Origin: SpSt-77 sp049972045
Lineage (GTDB): Bacteria > Chloroflexota > Anaerolineae > B4-G1 > DUEL01
Length of the DNA: 7,969 nucleotides
Reading direction: 5' to 3'
Assembly (NCBI GenBank): GCA_049972045.1
Contig: JBMFKS010000125.1
Coordinates: 1 to 7,969 of the forward strand
The translations under genes and the position numbers were made by a program. The number at the start of each line of letters is the position of its first letter. Positions within the stretch are counted from its first letter, which is position 1. Positions 1-5,838 of this stretch are shown piece after piece. The notes under the pieces are model-generated. The model did not search any database. It had not been told where the DNA came from and was given only the letters and a program-made list of their open reading frames with translations.

Positions 1-8
1 TTTAATTC

Positions 9-70
9 ACCACGAAGACACCAAGACACGAAGTTTTAATTCTTTCTTTGTGTCTTCGTGTCTTTGTGGT
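9..70. repeat. Imperfect inverted repeat with 8-nt internal period
   Basis: The arms are 9-33 and 46-70 (25 nt each) around a 12-nt AT-rich loop (34-45). They differ at three positions: two would be G:U pairs in RNA and one is a C:C mismatch. Each arm is itself a degenerate tandem of an 8-nt unit (GAAGACAC, CAAGACAC, GAAG on the left; the complementary form on the right). It lies about 90 nt past the stop of the leftward UDP-glucuronate decarboxylase gene, so it could stop transcription or protect the 3' end of that message. No T-tract follows the stem on either strand, so a classical intrinsic terminator is not supported. The form fits a dispersed palindromic element. Confidence 0.8.
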
Positions 71-160
71 TATCTTTGATGTAAACCAGGACTCCGTCCA
101 CAAAGCCGGCAACCAGAATGTGGACTTGATCCTGGCAGTATTTCTCCAGGCGCTCAAAGA

Positions 161-1114
161 TTAACCTTGTGCTACAATTTTGCTCCGGAAATACGCCACC
201 GTCTCCCGCAACCCCTCTTCCAGGGAGACTTTCGGTTCCCAGCCCAGCACCTGACGGGCACGGGTGATGTCCGGACAGCGCCGCTGGGGGTCATCCCGGG
301 TGCGGTCGTCGGTGGGGCGGACGAAGGCGATTTCCGAACGGCTGCCGGTGATTTCCAGAATCTTGCGGGCAAACTCCAGAATGGTCATCTCCTGCGGGTT
401 GCCCAGGTTCACCGGCCGGGTTTCGTTGGAAAATAGCAGGCGCACCAGCCCGTCCACCATATCCGAGACATAGCAGAAGGAGCGGGTGCGGCTGCCGTCG
501 TCGTAGACGGTGAGGGGTTCACCCCGCAGCGCCTGCCCGATGAAGTTGGGCACCACCCGTCCGTCGTCCAGCCGCATCCGGGGCCCATAGCAGTTGAAGA
601 TGCGGGCGATGCGGGTGTCCACACCGTGGTAGCGGTGGTAGGCCATGGTGAGCGCTTCGGCAAACCGCTTGCTCTCGTCGTAGACCCCGCGCGGGCCGAC
701 GGGGTTGACGTTCCCCCAGTAGTCCTCGGATTGGGGGTGGACCAGGGGGTCGCCGTAGACCTCGGAGGTGGAGGCCAGCAGGAAGCGGGCCCCCTTTGCC
801 AGCGCCACCCCCAGCGCGTTGTGGGTCCCCAGCGCGCCCACTTTCAAGGTCTGGATGGGGTAGTTCAGGTAGTCCACCGGGCTGGGGAGACTGGCCAGAT
901 GGAGGACCGCGTCCAGCGGCCCGGCGATATAGATGTAGTGGGTGACGTCGTGTTTGATGAACCGGAATCGCTCATGGCCGGCCAGGTGGGCGATGTTTTC
1001 CACGCTGCCAGTGCTCAGGTTGTCCATTGCGATGACTTCGTGTCCTTCCGCCAGCAGGCGGTCGCAGAGATGGGAGCCGATGAACCCGGCCCCGCCGGTG
1101 ATTAGGATCCGCAT
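161..1114 (-). CDS. UDP-glucuronate decarboxylase (UDP-xylose synthase), extended SDR family
   Basis: A 317-residue enzyme expected to oxidise UDP-glucuronate with NAD+, decarboxylate it and release UDP-xylose (EC 4.1.1.35) in the cytoplasm, supplying pentose for surface glycans. The N-terminal Rossmann fold has GGAGFIG (G7, G10, G13) and the adenosine-binding D31. The catalytic set is STSE at 115-118 (T116, E118) and Y145-x3-K149. The stretch YWGNVNPVGPRGVYDESKR (132-150) and the LHLASLPSP region (71-79) are typical of this decarboxylase and set it apart from GalE-type epimerases and dTDP-glucose dehydratase. Length is normal for a soluble bacterial form, with no membrane anchor. The start is the ATG of MRILITGG, with GAGAGG 5 nt upstream; the frame stays open further upstream but carries no recognisable protein there. 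It follows the M28 lipoprotein gene by 43 nt of 7-nt tandem repeats. Related sugar-nucleotide epimerases are the main alternative. Confidence 0.92.
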   Translation of the reverse strand: MRILITGGAGFIGSHLCDRLLAEGHEVIAMDNLSTGSVENIAHLAGHERFRFIKHDVTHYIYIAGPLDAVLHLASLPSPVDYLNYPIQTLKVGALGTHNALGVALAKGARFLLASTSEVYGDPLVHPQSEDYWGNVNPVGPRGVYDESKRFAEALTMAYHRYHGVDTRIARIFNCYGPRMRLDDGRVVPNFIGQALRGEPLTVYDDGSRTRSFCYVSDMVDGLVRLLFSNETRPVNLGNPQEMTILEFARKILEITGSRSEIAFVRPTDDRTRDDPQRRCPDITRARQVLGWEPKVSLEEGLRETVAYFRSKIVAQG

Positions 1115-1127
1115 CACTTCCTCTCCC

Positions 1128-1155
1128 GTCTGTGGTCTGTCGTCTGTCGTCTGGG
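1128..1155. repeat. Four tandem copies of a 7-nt unit
   Basis: Four consecutive units read GTCTGTG, GTCTGTC, GTCTGTC and GTCTGGG on the plus strand (GACAGAC-like on the coding strand). They fill the gap between the stop of the M28 lipoprotein gene (1158) and the Shine-Dalgarno of the UDP-glucuronate decarboxylase (1120-1125). The outer units are degenerate and the middle two identical. Function is unknown: slippage-prone spacer, binding site and simple repeat expansion are all possible. Confidence 0.75.
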
Positions 1156-1157
1156 GC

Positions 1158-2021
1158 CTACGGTCCGTCTTCCAGCCAGACTTCCAGCACCCGCCCCACG
1201 CGCTCCAGGCTTGCTGGGCTGACTTTGTCGGGCGTGTCGCGGGTCGTGTGCCAGTACGGGTAGTCAAAGTCAATGATGTCCACTGCCGGGATGCCCAGCC
1301 GGGCGAAAGGGATGTGGTCGTCGTACACCGCCCAGCGGTACTCCGGGATGAAGGTGGCGGTGTAGCCCAGGGTGGCCGCGGTGTCCCAGAGTTCCCGCTG
1401 GAGGGCCGGGTCGGAGTTGCGCTCATAGTAGAACTGCTGGTCTGCGTCGCCGACCATATCCACGATCACGACCGCTTCGGGCCGAACGGTGAGGTGGGCC
1501 GCCAGGTATGAGGAGCCGACGCACCACTCCCAGCCGTCCAGGCCGCCGTTGTCCTCCGCGTCAAAGAAGACGAGCCAGACCTGGTGGCGTAGCCGGTCTT
1601 TATCCAGGACGCGCGCCAGTTCCAGCAGGACGGCGGCGCCGGAGGCGCCGTCGTTGGCCCCCAGGACGGGCTGGGAGGGGTCTTCCTGGTCGGCGGAGCG
1701 GCGGGTGTCGTAGTGTGCGCCGAGGATGACCACCGGCCCCTCCCCGGCCCGCCCGATGATGTTGCGGACGGGCGTATCCCGGTAGGTGAACTCCTGGGTC
1801 TCCACGGTCCAGTTCCACCCCTCCAGGTGGGCGATGATGGCGTCTCCGGCCGCGCGGATGGCCGGGGAGCCGGTGGGCCGGGGCCCCAGGGCACACTGCT
1901 CCAGGACGTGGGCGTAGGCCTGTTCGCCGCTGAAGGTGCGGGGCGGCGCCGGGCCGCAGGCCGTCAGCAGGAGCAGCGAGAAGATCAGGAAAGGGACAGG
2001 CCCTTTCAAAGTGCCCGCCAC
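1158..2021 (-). CDS. M28-family lipoprotein, glutaminyl-peptide cyclotransferase-like
   Basis: Likely an exported zinc enzyme of the M28 fold anchored as a lipoprotein. Numbering from the GTG at 2021 (287 aa): hydrophobic segment 8-20, lipobox LLTAC with C22, then the catalytic domain. Visible motifs are AHYDTR (H103), GANDGASG (D124), FFDAED (E156, D157), VDMVGD (D188), DDHIPF (234-239) and YWHTT (W257, H258). The last two and their spacing fit glutaminyl cyclases, which convert N-terminal Gln to pyroglutamate, better than ordinary M28 aminopeptidases; the latter remain possible. D157 stands where animal cyclases have the zinc ligand Glu. The frame is also open from ATG at 2075 or 2054, but those starts overlap the upstream aminopeptidase gene and put 18 or 11 extra polar residues before the signal peptide. 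GTG 2021 lies 13 nt past that gene's stop; TTG 2009 is another option. No strong Shine-Dalgarno decides it. Translation may be coupled to the upstream gene. Confidence 0.85.
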   Translation of the reverse strand: MAGTLKGPVPFLIFSLLLLTACGPAPPRTFSGEQAYAHVLEQCALGPRPTGSPAIRAAGDAIIAHLEGWNWTVETQEFTYRDTPVRNIIGRAGEGPVVILGAHYDTRRSADQEDPSQPVLGANDGASGAAVLLELARVLDKDRLRHQVWLVFFDAEDNGGLDGWEWCVGSSYLAAHLTVRPEAVVIVDMVGDADQQFYYERNSDPALQRELWDTAATLGYTATFIPEYRWAVYDDHIPFARLGIPAVDIIDFDYPYWHTTRDTPDKVSPASLERVGRVLEVWLEDGP

Positions 2022-2034
2022 TTTTCCGATCCGG

Positions 2035-3138
2035 CTACAGGATGAATTCCCCATCGCGATAGAAGAGTTCCCCATCCACCTGGACCTCTCCGCCGTCCCG
2101 CATGTCGCAGATCATATCCCAGTGGATGGCGGATTCGTTCCGACTGCCGGTCTCCGGGTACCCGGCGCCCAGGGCCAGGTGGAAGGAGCCGCCGATTTTC
2201 TCGTCAAAAAGGATGTTTTTGGTGAAGCGCTGGATGCCGGAGTTGGTGCCGAAGGCGAACTCGCCCAGGTAGCGGGCGCCGGGATCGGCCTCCAGCATCT
2301 GGAGGAGGTACTCCTCGTTTTTGCGGGCTGTCGCCCGCACGACCCGACCGTCCTCAAACCAGAGCTCTACCCCCTCCACCTCCCGTCCGCCGGTGATGGC
2401 GGGGTAGGTGAAGCGGACCCAGCCCCGGGCGCTATCCTCCACCGGGCCGGTGAAGATTTCGCCATCGGGCATGTTATTGCGGCCGTCGCAGTTGATGAAG
2501 ATGCGGCCCTCAATGGAGAGGGTCAGGTCGGCGTTGGGGCCGGTGATGCGGACCTCCCGCTTCCCTTTCAGCCACTCCACCAGTCGCTGCTGGCGCTCGT
2601 GGACCTCCCGCCAGCGGGCGATGGCGTCATCGCCGTTGCAGAAGCATGCGCCGTAGACAAACTCCTCGTAGTCCCGCAGACTCATATCCGCTTCCTGCGC
2701 GTAGGCGGCGGTGGGGTACTGGGTGGCGACCCATTTCAGTTCGCCCGTGGCGCCCCGCTGCAGGTAGGTCTTGAGGACGGGAGTCATCGCCTGGCTGCGC
2801 CGCCGCTGACGGGCCGGGTCTATGGCGCTCAGTTCGCGGGTGTTGCGGTCAGAGCGGACATGGATGATGGCGTCAAACTGCTCTATGACCAGCCGGTTGA
2901 GGGGGGAGACGAAGTCCAGTTGGGCGTCGGAGGCCAGGCGGAAGAAGGCCTCTTCGGCTCCGGGCAGGCCGACCAGCAGGTGGGGGTGGCCGCCGGCCTG
3001 CAGGACTTCTTCGTAGATGGCCAGCAGCAGCGGGGCCGCCTCCGGCGACCCCTGAATGGCGACCAGGTCGCCGGGCTGGATGGATGTGGAGTACCGCACC
3101 AATACAGCGGCCAGTTGTTCTGCACGCGGGTCAGGCAT
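2035..3138 (-). CDS. M29-family metallo-aminopeptidase (AmpS/aminopeptidase T type)
   Basis: A 367-residue cytoplasmic aminopeptidase with two metal ions, removing N-terminal residues from peptides; the family is broad in specificity and common in thermophiles. The N-terminal domain (about 1-190) has the family opening PGDLVAIQG (22-30). The C-terminal half carries the expected metal and catalytic residues in order: E227 in PDGEIF, E293 in LGEFAFG, H320 and Y327 in FHLALGAGYPE, and H339/D341 in IHWD. No signal peptide is present. Somewhat shorter than the roughly 400-residue thermophile enzymes, but no key motif is missing. The start is the ATG of MPDPRAEQ because AAGGAG lies 6 nt upstream; a start 11 codons earlier is in frame but lacks such a site and would read through the Shine-Dalgarno. 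It is the first gene of the second transcription group, with a candidate promoter at 3173-3200. It ends 13 nt before the cyclotransferase-like gene, suggesting joint peptide processing. Confidence 0.93.
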   Translation of the reverse strand: MPDPRAEQLAAVLVRYSTSIQPGDLVAIQGSPEAAPLLLAIYEEVLQAGGHPHLLVGLPGAEEAFFRLASDAQLDFVSPLNRLVIEQFDAIIHVRSDRNTRELSAIDPARQRRRSQAMTPVLKTYLQRGATGELKWVATQYPTAAYAQEADMSLRDYEEFVYGACFCNGDDAIARWREVHERQQRLVEWLKGKREVRITGPNADLTLSIEGRIFINCDGRNNMPDGEIFTGPVEDSARGWVRFTYPAITGGREVEGVELWFEDGRVVRATARKNEEYLLQMLEADPGARYLGEFAFGTNSGIQRFTKNILFDEKIGGSFHLALGAGYPETGSRNESAIHWDMICDMRDGGEVQVDGELFYRDGEFIL

Positions 3139-3144
3139 CCTTTG

Positions 3145-3150
3145 CTCCTT
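3145..3150 (-). promoter_or_regulatory. Shine-Dalgarno that fixes the M29 aminopeptidase start
   Basis: AAGGAG on the minus strand, 6 nt before the ATG at 3138. It selects this ATG over the in-frame ATG at 3171. Confidence 0.8.
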
Positions 3151-3172
3151 GAGGGAGATTGCCGGCGGCAAG

Positions 3173-3200
3173 AGTGTAGCACAATTCCGGGGTTTGGCAA
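3173..3200 (-). promoter_or_regulatory. Candidate extended -10 promoter for the M29 gene
   Basis: On the minus strand, TTGCCA (3195-3200) and TACACT (3173-3178) are separated by 16 nt, and TGC directly precedes the -10, giving an extended -10. A transcript would start near 3166, leaving a leader of under 30 nt before the ATG at 3138, with a good Shine-Dalgarno inside it. The -35 hexamer overlaps the hairpin at 3187-3207. Placement after a hairpin-filled gap fits a new transcription unit. This is a consensus match only. Confidence 0.4.
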
Positions 3201-3207
3201 GCCCCGG
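3187..3207. repeat. Hairpin, 9-bp stem with 3-nt loop
   Basis: CCGGGGTTT (3187-3195) pairs with AAGCCCCGG (3199-3207, including one T:G) around the loop GGC. It overlaps the proposed -35 of the M29 promoter. No T-tract follows in the direction of the flanking genes, so it is a palindrome rather than a clear terminator. Confidence 0.6.
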
Positions 3208-3222
3208 AGCCCGACTTTCTTT

Positions 3223-3246
3223 CGCCCGACGGTAAACCGTCGGGCG
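3223..3246. repeat. Perfect palindrome, 10-bp GC-rich stem
   Basis: CGCCCGACGG (3223-3232) and CCGTCGGGCG (3237-3246) are exact reverse complements around TAAA. On the strand of the flanking genes the stem is followed by AAAGAAAG rather than a T-run. On the plus strand it is preceded by CTTTCTTT, which gives no terminator either. It may still block RNA decay after the glycosyltransferase gene. Confidence 0.75.
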
Positions 3247-3256
3247 GATTCCGCGA

Positions 3257-3269
3257 AGCCCCTCGGGCT
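3257..3269. repeat. Small hairpin, 5-bp stem
   Basis: AGCCC (3257-3261) and GGGCT (3265-3269) around CTC. Weak alone; listed because it lies between stronger palindromes in the same gap. Confidence 0.4.
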
Positions 3270-3299
3270 ATCGGAGTGTAGTGTAGTAGTGTTAGTAGT

Positions 3300-3326
3300 G
3301 TAGGACAAGGCTCAGCCTTGTCCTAC
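3300..3326. repeat. Perfect palindrome, 12-bp stem with 3-nt loop
   Basis: GTAGGACAAGGC (3300-3311) and GCCTTGTCCTAC (3315-3326) are exact reverse complements around TCA. It starts 9 nt after the leftward glycosyltransferase stop codon (3335-3337), so it is the first structure in that gene's 3' untranslated region. Next to it (3276-3301) is a run of GTGTAG and GTAGTG-like units. No T-tract follows. The length and perfection point to a dispersed palindromic element that may act as a 3'-end stabiliser or rho-resistant block. Confidence 0.8.
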
Positions 3327-3334
3327 TTGCAACA

Positions 3335-3352
3335 TCAGCCCCGAAGGGCTGA
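3335..3352. repeat. Hairpin covering the glycosyltransferase stop codon
   Basis: TCAGCCC (3335-3341) and GGGCTGA (3346-3352) pair around CGAA. The stem spans the stop codon and the last codons of the glycosyltransferase gene, so the last few residues (SALRG) are encoded by the palindrome itself. Confidence 0.65.
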
Positions 3353-4438
3353 GGCTTTAGCGGCGCGGCCCGAAGTCTGATAGGCCTCCAGGGTGCGGCG
3401 GGCCGTCTGCTCCCACGAAAACCGACCCGCCTGCACCAGGGCCCGCCGACGCATCTCGGCGTGGAACGCCGCATCCTGCAGCAGTTGCAGCAGCACCCCC
3501 GCCATCCCCTCTGCGTCGTCCGGGGGGAGCAGGACGCCTGCTGCCCCCACCACCTCCGGGAGGGAGGAGGTCTCACTGGCGACCACTGGCACCCCGCAGG
3601 CCATGGCCTCCAGGACCGGCAGACCAAACCCTTCGTACTGCGAAGGGAATATGAAGGCCGCCGCGCCCCGATAGATGGCGGGCTTATCGGCCTCCGATAC
3701 CGGCCCAATCCAGTACACCCATTCCGGCCGCAGCCCCATCTCCCGGGCCTGCCGCCGGGGATCCGGCGTGAAGGGGGTGTCTCTCGCGGGCAGTCGTCCG
3801 GCCAGGACCAGCGGATACTCGTCCCCCAGCACAGGCCCGACCCATGTGTATGCCCGCAGAGCGGTGGCGACATTTTTCCGGACATCAAAGCCCCCCAGGT
3901 AAAGGACGTACCGGCGGGGTAATCCGTAGCGGGCCCGCACGGCATCATCCTCCAGTGCGGGGTGCGGGCGGAAATGGGCGCCGACGGCCAGCGGGATCGC
4001 CCGCACGCGCTCGGGAGGCAACCGCAGGAAGGTCAGCACGTCCTGGCGGGAGGCTTCGGAATCGGTGAGGACTATGGCCGCGCCGGGGGCCGTCGTGCTC
4101 ACCAGGGCGGTGTAGAGCCGGACCAGCGGGCCGCCCCGGTAGGCTCGCAGCCGCAACGGGATGATGTCGTGGATGGTGACCACAACGGGGACGGGAGAAA
4201 CCATCGGAGGGGCCCAGTAGGGGACATGGGCCACGTCGGCCCCCACCTGCCGAGCCAGGCGGGGGAAGACGGTCTGCTCAAAGAGGACTTTGTAGAGATT
4301 CCCCCTCCGCCGGGGATGGAGGAGAACAATGTCCAGAGAGGGGTCCAGCGCGGCCAGAGATTCCACCAGGCAGCGGATGTACTGCCCGCTGCCGGTCTCC
4401 GGGTGGTCCCAGAACCATGCGTTGATGGCGATTCGCAT
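3335..4438 (-). CDS. GT4-family glycosyltransferase (GT-B fold)
   Basis: A 367-residue retaining glycosyltransferase that would move a sugar from a nucleotide donor to an acceptor at the cytoplasmic face. The N-terminal domain begins MRIAINAW and has the glycine-rich acceptor loop TGSGQY (15-20) and THDIIP-like VTIHDIIP (87-94), then TDSEASRQD (125-133). The C-terminal donor domain has LYLGGFDVRKN (179-189) and the GT4 EX7E motif, E269 to E277, in YEGFGLPVLEA, followed by GVPVVASETSSLPEV (282-296). No membrane segment. Mannosyl- or glucosyl-type transferases of surface polysaccharide synthesis look closest; donor and acceptor are not readable. The start is the ATG of MRIAINAW; the frame stays open to 4618 but the extra 60 residues overlap the MFS gene and look non-protein. 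No Shine-Dalgarno precedes this ATG, where a 20-bp palindrome ends 12 nt upstream. The C-terminal residues are encoded by a second palindrome. Nearest neighbour is the MFS carrier, 61 nt away. Confidence 0.9.
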   Translation of the reverse strand: MRIAINAWFWDHPETGSGQYIRCLVESLAALDPSLDIVLLHPRRRGNLYKVLFEQTVFPRLARQVGADVAHVPYWAPPMVSPVPVVVTIHDIIPLRLRAYRGGPLVRLYTALVSTTAPGAAIVLTDSEASRQDVLTFLRLPPERVRAIPLAVGAHFRPHPALEDDAVRARYGLPRRYVLYLGGFDVRKNVATALRAYTWVGPVLGDEYPLVLAGRLPARDTPFTPDPRRQAREMGLRPEWVYWIGPVSEADKPAIYRGAAAFIFPSQYEGFGLPVLEAMACGVPVVASETSSLPEVVGAAGVLLPPDDAEGMAGVLLQLLQDAAFHAEMRRRALVQAGRFSWEQTARRTLEAYQTSGRAAKASALRG

Positions 4439-4450
4439 CGGGGGAGAGAC

Positions 4451-4493
4451 GGGGTTTTGCGGCGGCGGCCGCAGGCCGCCGCCGCAAAACCCC
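4451..4493. repeat. Perfect 20-bp palindrome between MFS and GT genes
   Basis: The left arm 4451-4470 and right arm 4474-4493 are exact reverse complements with a 3-nt loop (GCA). Each arm runs GGGG, TTTT, then GC-rich GCGGCGGCGGCC. It fills most of the 61 nt between the MFS stop (4500) and the glycosyltransferase start (4438). In RNA it would be a very stable stem 12 nt before the AUG. No T-tract follows. The 12-mer GCGGCGGCGGCC recurs at 7944-7955 in another palindrome, so both may belong to one dispersed family. Confidence 0.9.
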
Positions 4494-4499
4494 AACCCA

Positions 4500-5804
4500 T
4501 CAGGCGGTCGGTGCTGTGGCGCGCGCCCGCTCCTGCTCCGCTCGCTCTCGTAACTGGGCTCGCAGGTTTCCAATGTCGCGCGGCACCAGGTAGGCGGCGG
4601 CGAAGAAGAAGAGGGCACAGATGATCCAGGTGGAGACGCAAATCCAGAGAATGGCGTCGTGCAGACTGTAGCGGTCGGCGATCATGCCCGCCAGCAGGGG
4701 CGCCGTCGCCGCTCCCGCTGACTCAATGAAATACTGCACCGCCGCCGCAGTGCTGCGCACCTCCGGCAGCGTCACATCGTAGATGGACGAGGTCACGTTG
4801 GGCGCGGCGAAGGGAATGAAGAGCGCAGTGACGCAGAGCATGACCAGGAAGAGCAGTTGATTCTCCGCTGGGATGCCCATGGTGATCCAGAGCAGCAGCG
4901 CGCCGATGAGGACCGCCGACGAGGCCACCAGCATCCGGCCGCGCGGCGTCCGCCGGAAGAAGAAGTCCCCCAGAGAACCGCCGACCAGGTAGCCGGAGGC
5001 CAGCACCAGAACCGCCGGGGCCATCGTCATCAGAACGGCGTCCGAAGAGTAGCCCCGTTCCGATTCCAGGTAGTAGAAGAACCAGTAGGTGATGGTGTTC
5101 CAGGGGAAGACGCCGAAGAAGCCCTGGATGAAAAGGAGGATCAGGCTGCGGATGCGGAAGAGCCCCAGCGCCGTCTTCCAGTTGAAGCGGTAGATGCCGA
5201 TCTGCTCCAGGTCGGCCAGTTCCGGCTCACTCCGGCCGCGCGGCATCTCCCGCACACCGAAGAAGATGACGAGGGCCAGAAGTATGCCCAGGCCTCCGGT
5301 GATGTAGAAGACGCCCCGCCAGCCGATGACGTCCCGGAGCATCAGGGCCATCACCATCCCCAGCAGGTAGCCGATGGGGCCGGTCAGTTGCAGGATGCCA
5401 TAGACCCGCCCCCGCACGCGCGGGCCAAAGTAGTCGGCGATGAGGCTGTAGAGGCCGGGATAGGAGGAGTCGTCAATGCCCGTGGAGGCGCGGGTGACCA
5501 AGAAGGCGGGATACGTGGGGGCGATGGCGTTCAGCCAGGTGGTGGAGCCCCAGATGAACGACGCCAGCGCCAGCAATTTGGAGCGGGCATACCGGTCGTA
5601 GAGGTAACCCCAGATGGGGTAGAGGATGGCGCCGACGATCAGCGCGCCGGTGGAGACGGCACCCATCTGGGTCTTGGTGATACCGAAGGTCCGCATGATG
5701 GGCTCGGTGAGGGGGCCGATCAGGAATTTGTCGGCCTGATGGAGGAGCATGAACATGAAGAACACGGCGACGACAAACCAGGCGTAGCGGGAAGGTCGGG
5801 ACAT
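4500..5804 (-). CDS. MFS transporter, Spinster-like
   Basis: A 434-residue inner-membrane carrier with about 12 hydrophobic segments, the first near 8-28 and the last near 386-406, separated by a central hydrophilic loop at about 185-212. MFS motif A appears after TM2 as GYLYDRYARSK (66-76) and again in the second half as GGSLGDFFFRR (275-285), the usual duplicated layout. Further charged loop motifs are DRYS (377-380) and PRVRGRVYG (128-136). The opening, with HQADKFLIGPL (22-32), recalls Spinster and related lipid or organic-anion carriers. The C-terminal tail after about 408 is polar, Arg/Glu-rich and possibly helical. The start is set by GGAGGT 4 nt upstream of the ATG. The gene follows the PIG-L deacetylase by 34 nt and probably shares its transcript, so it may move the substrate or product of that enzyme. 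Substrate and direction are unknown. Confidence 0.93.
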   Translation of the reverse strand: MSRPSRYAWFVVAVFFMFMLLHQADKFLIGPLTEPIMRTFGITKTQMGAVSTGALIVGAILYPIWGYLYDRYARSKLLALASFIWGSTTWLNAIAPTYPAFLVTRASTGIDDSSYPGLYSLIADYFGPRVRGRVYGILQLTGPIGYLLGMVMALMLRDVIGWRGVFYITGGLGILLALVIFFGVREMPRGRSEPELADLEQIGIYRFNWKTALGLFRIRSLILLFIQGFFGVFPWNTITYWFFYYLESERGYSSDAVLMTMAPAVLVLASGYLVGGSLGDFFFRRTPRGRMLVASSAVLIGALLLWITMGIPAENQLLFLVMLCVTALFIPFAAPNVTSSIYDVTLPEVRSTAAAVQYFIESAGAATAPLLAGMIADRYSLHDAILWICVSTWIICALFFFAAAYLVPRDIGNLRAQLRERAEQERARATAPTA

Positions 5805-5838
5805 GATTACCTCCGGGCAGGTTGCAAGGGTGCAGGGA

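Noticed and set aside
9..70. CRISPR array or tRNA at the left edge
   Set aside because: The repeat units are 8 nt and contiguous with no spacers, and the arms form one inverted pair; there is no cloverleaf or CCA-type end.
170..178. Plus-strand extended -10 (TGC-TACAAT) near the end of the decarboxylase gene
   Set aside because: No -35 is found at a suitable distance and it would only drive antisense RNA. It shares TTGTGCTACA with the M29 promoter on the other strand, which may be coincidence.
2038..2075. Imperfect direct repeat GATGGGGAACTC / GATGGGGAATTC
   Set aside because: It encodes the two similar DGE-containing turns at the end of the M29 protein (DGELFY, DGEFIL) and is explained by the protein fold.
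1936..3303. Plus-strand open frame of 455 codons
   Set aside because: It is antisense to the M29 and M28 genes, which have full catalytic motifs and good starts. The product is Gly/Val/Asp-rich with no known motif, as expected for the complement of GC-rich coding DNA.
3223..3326. Intrinsic terminators after the glycosyltransferase gene
   Set aside because: The stems are strong, but none is followed by a T-run on the transcribed strand.
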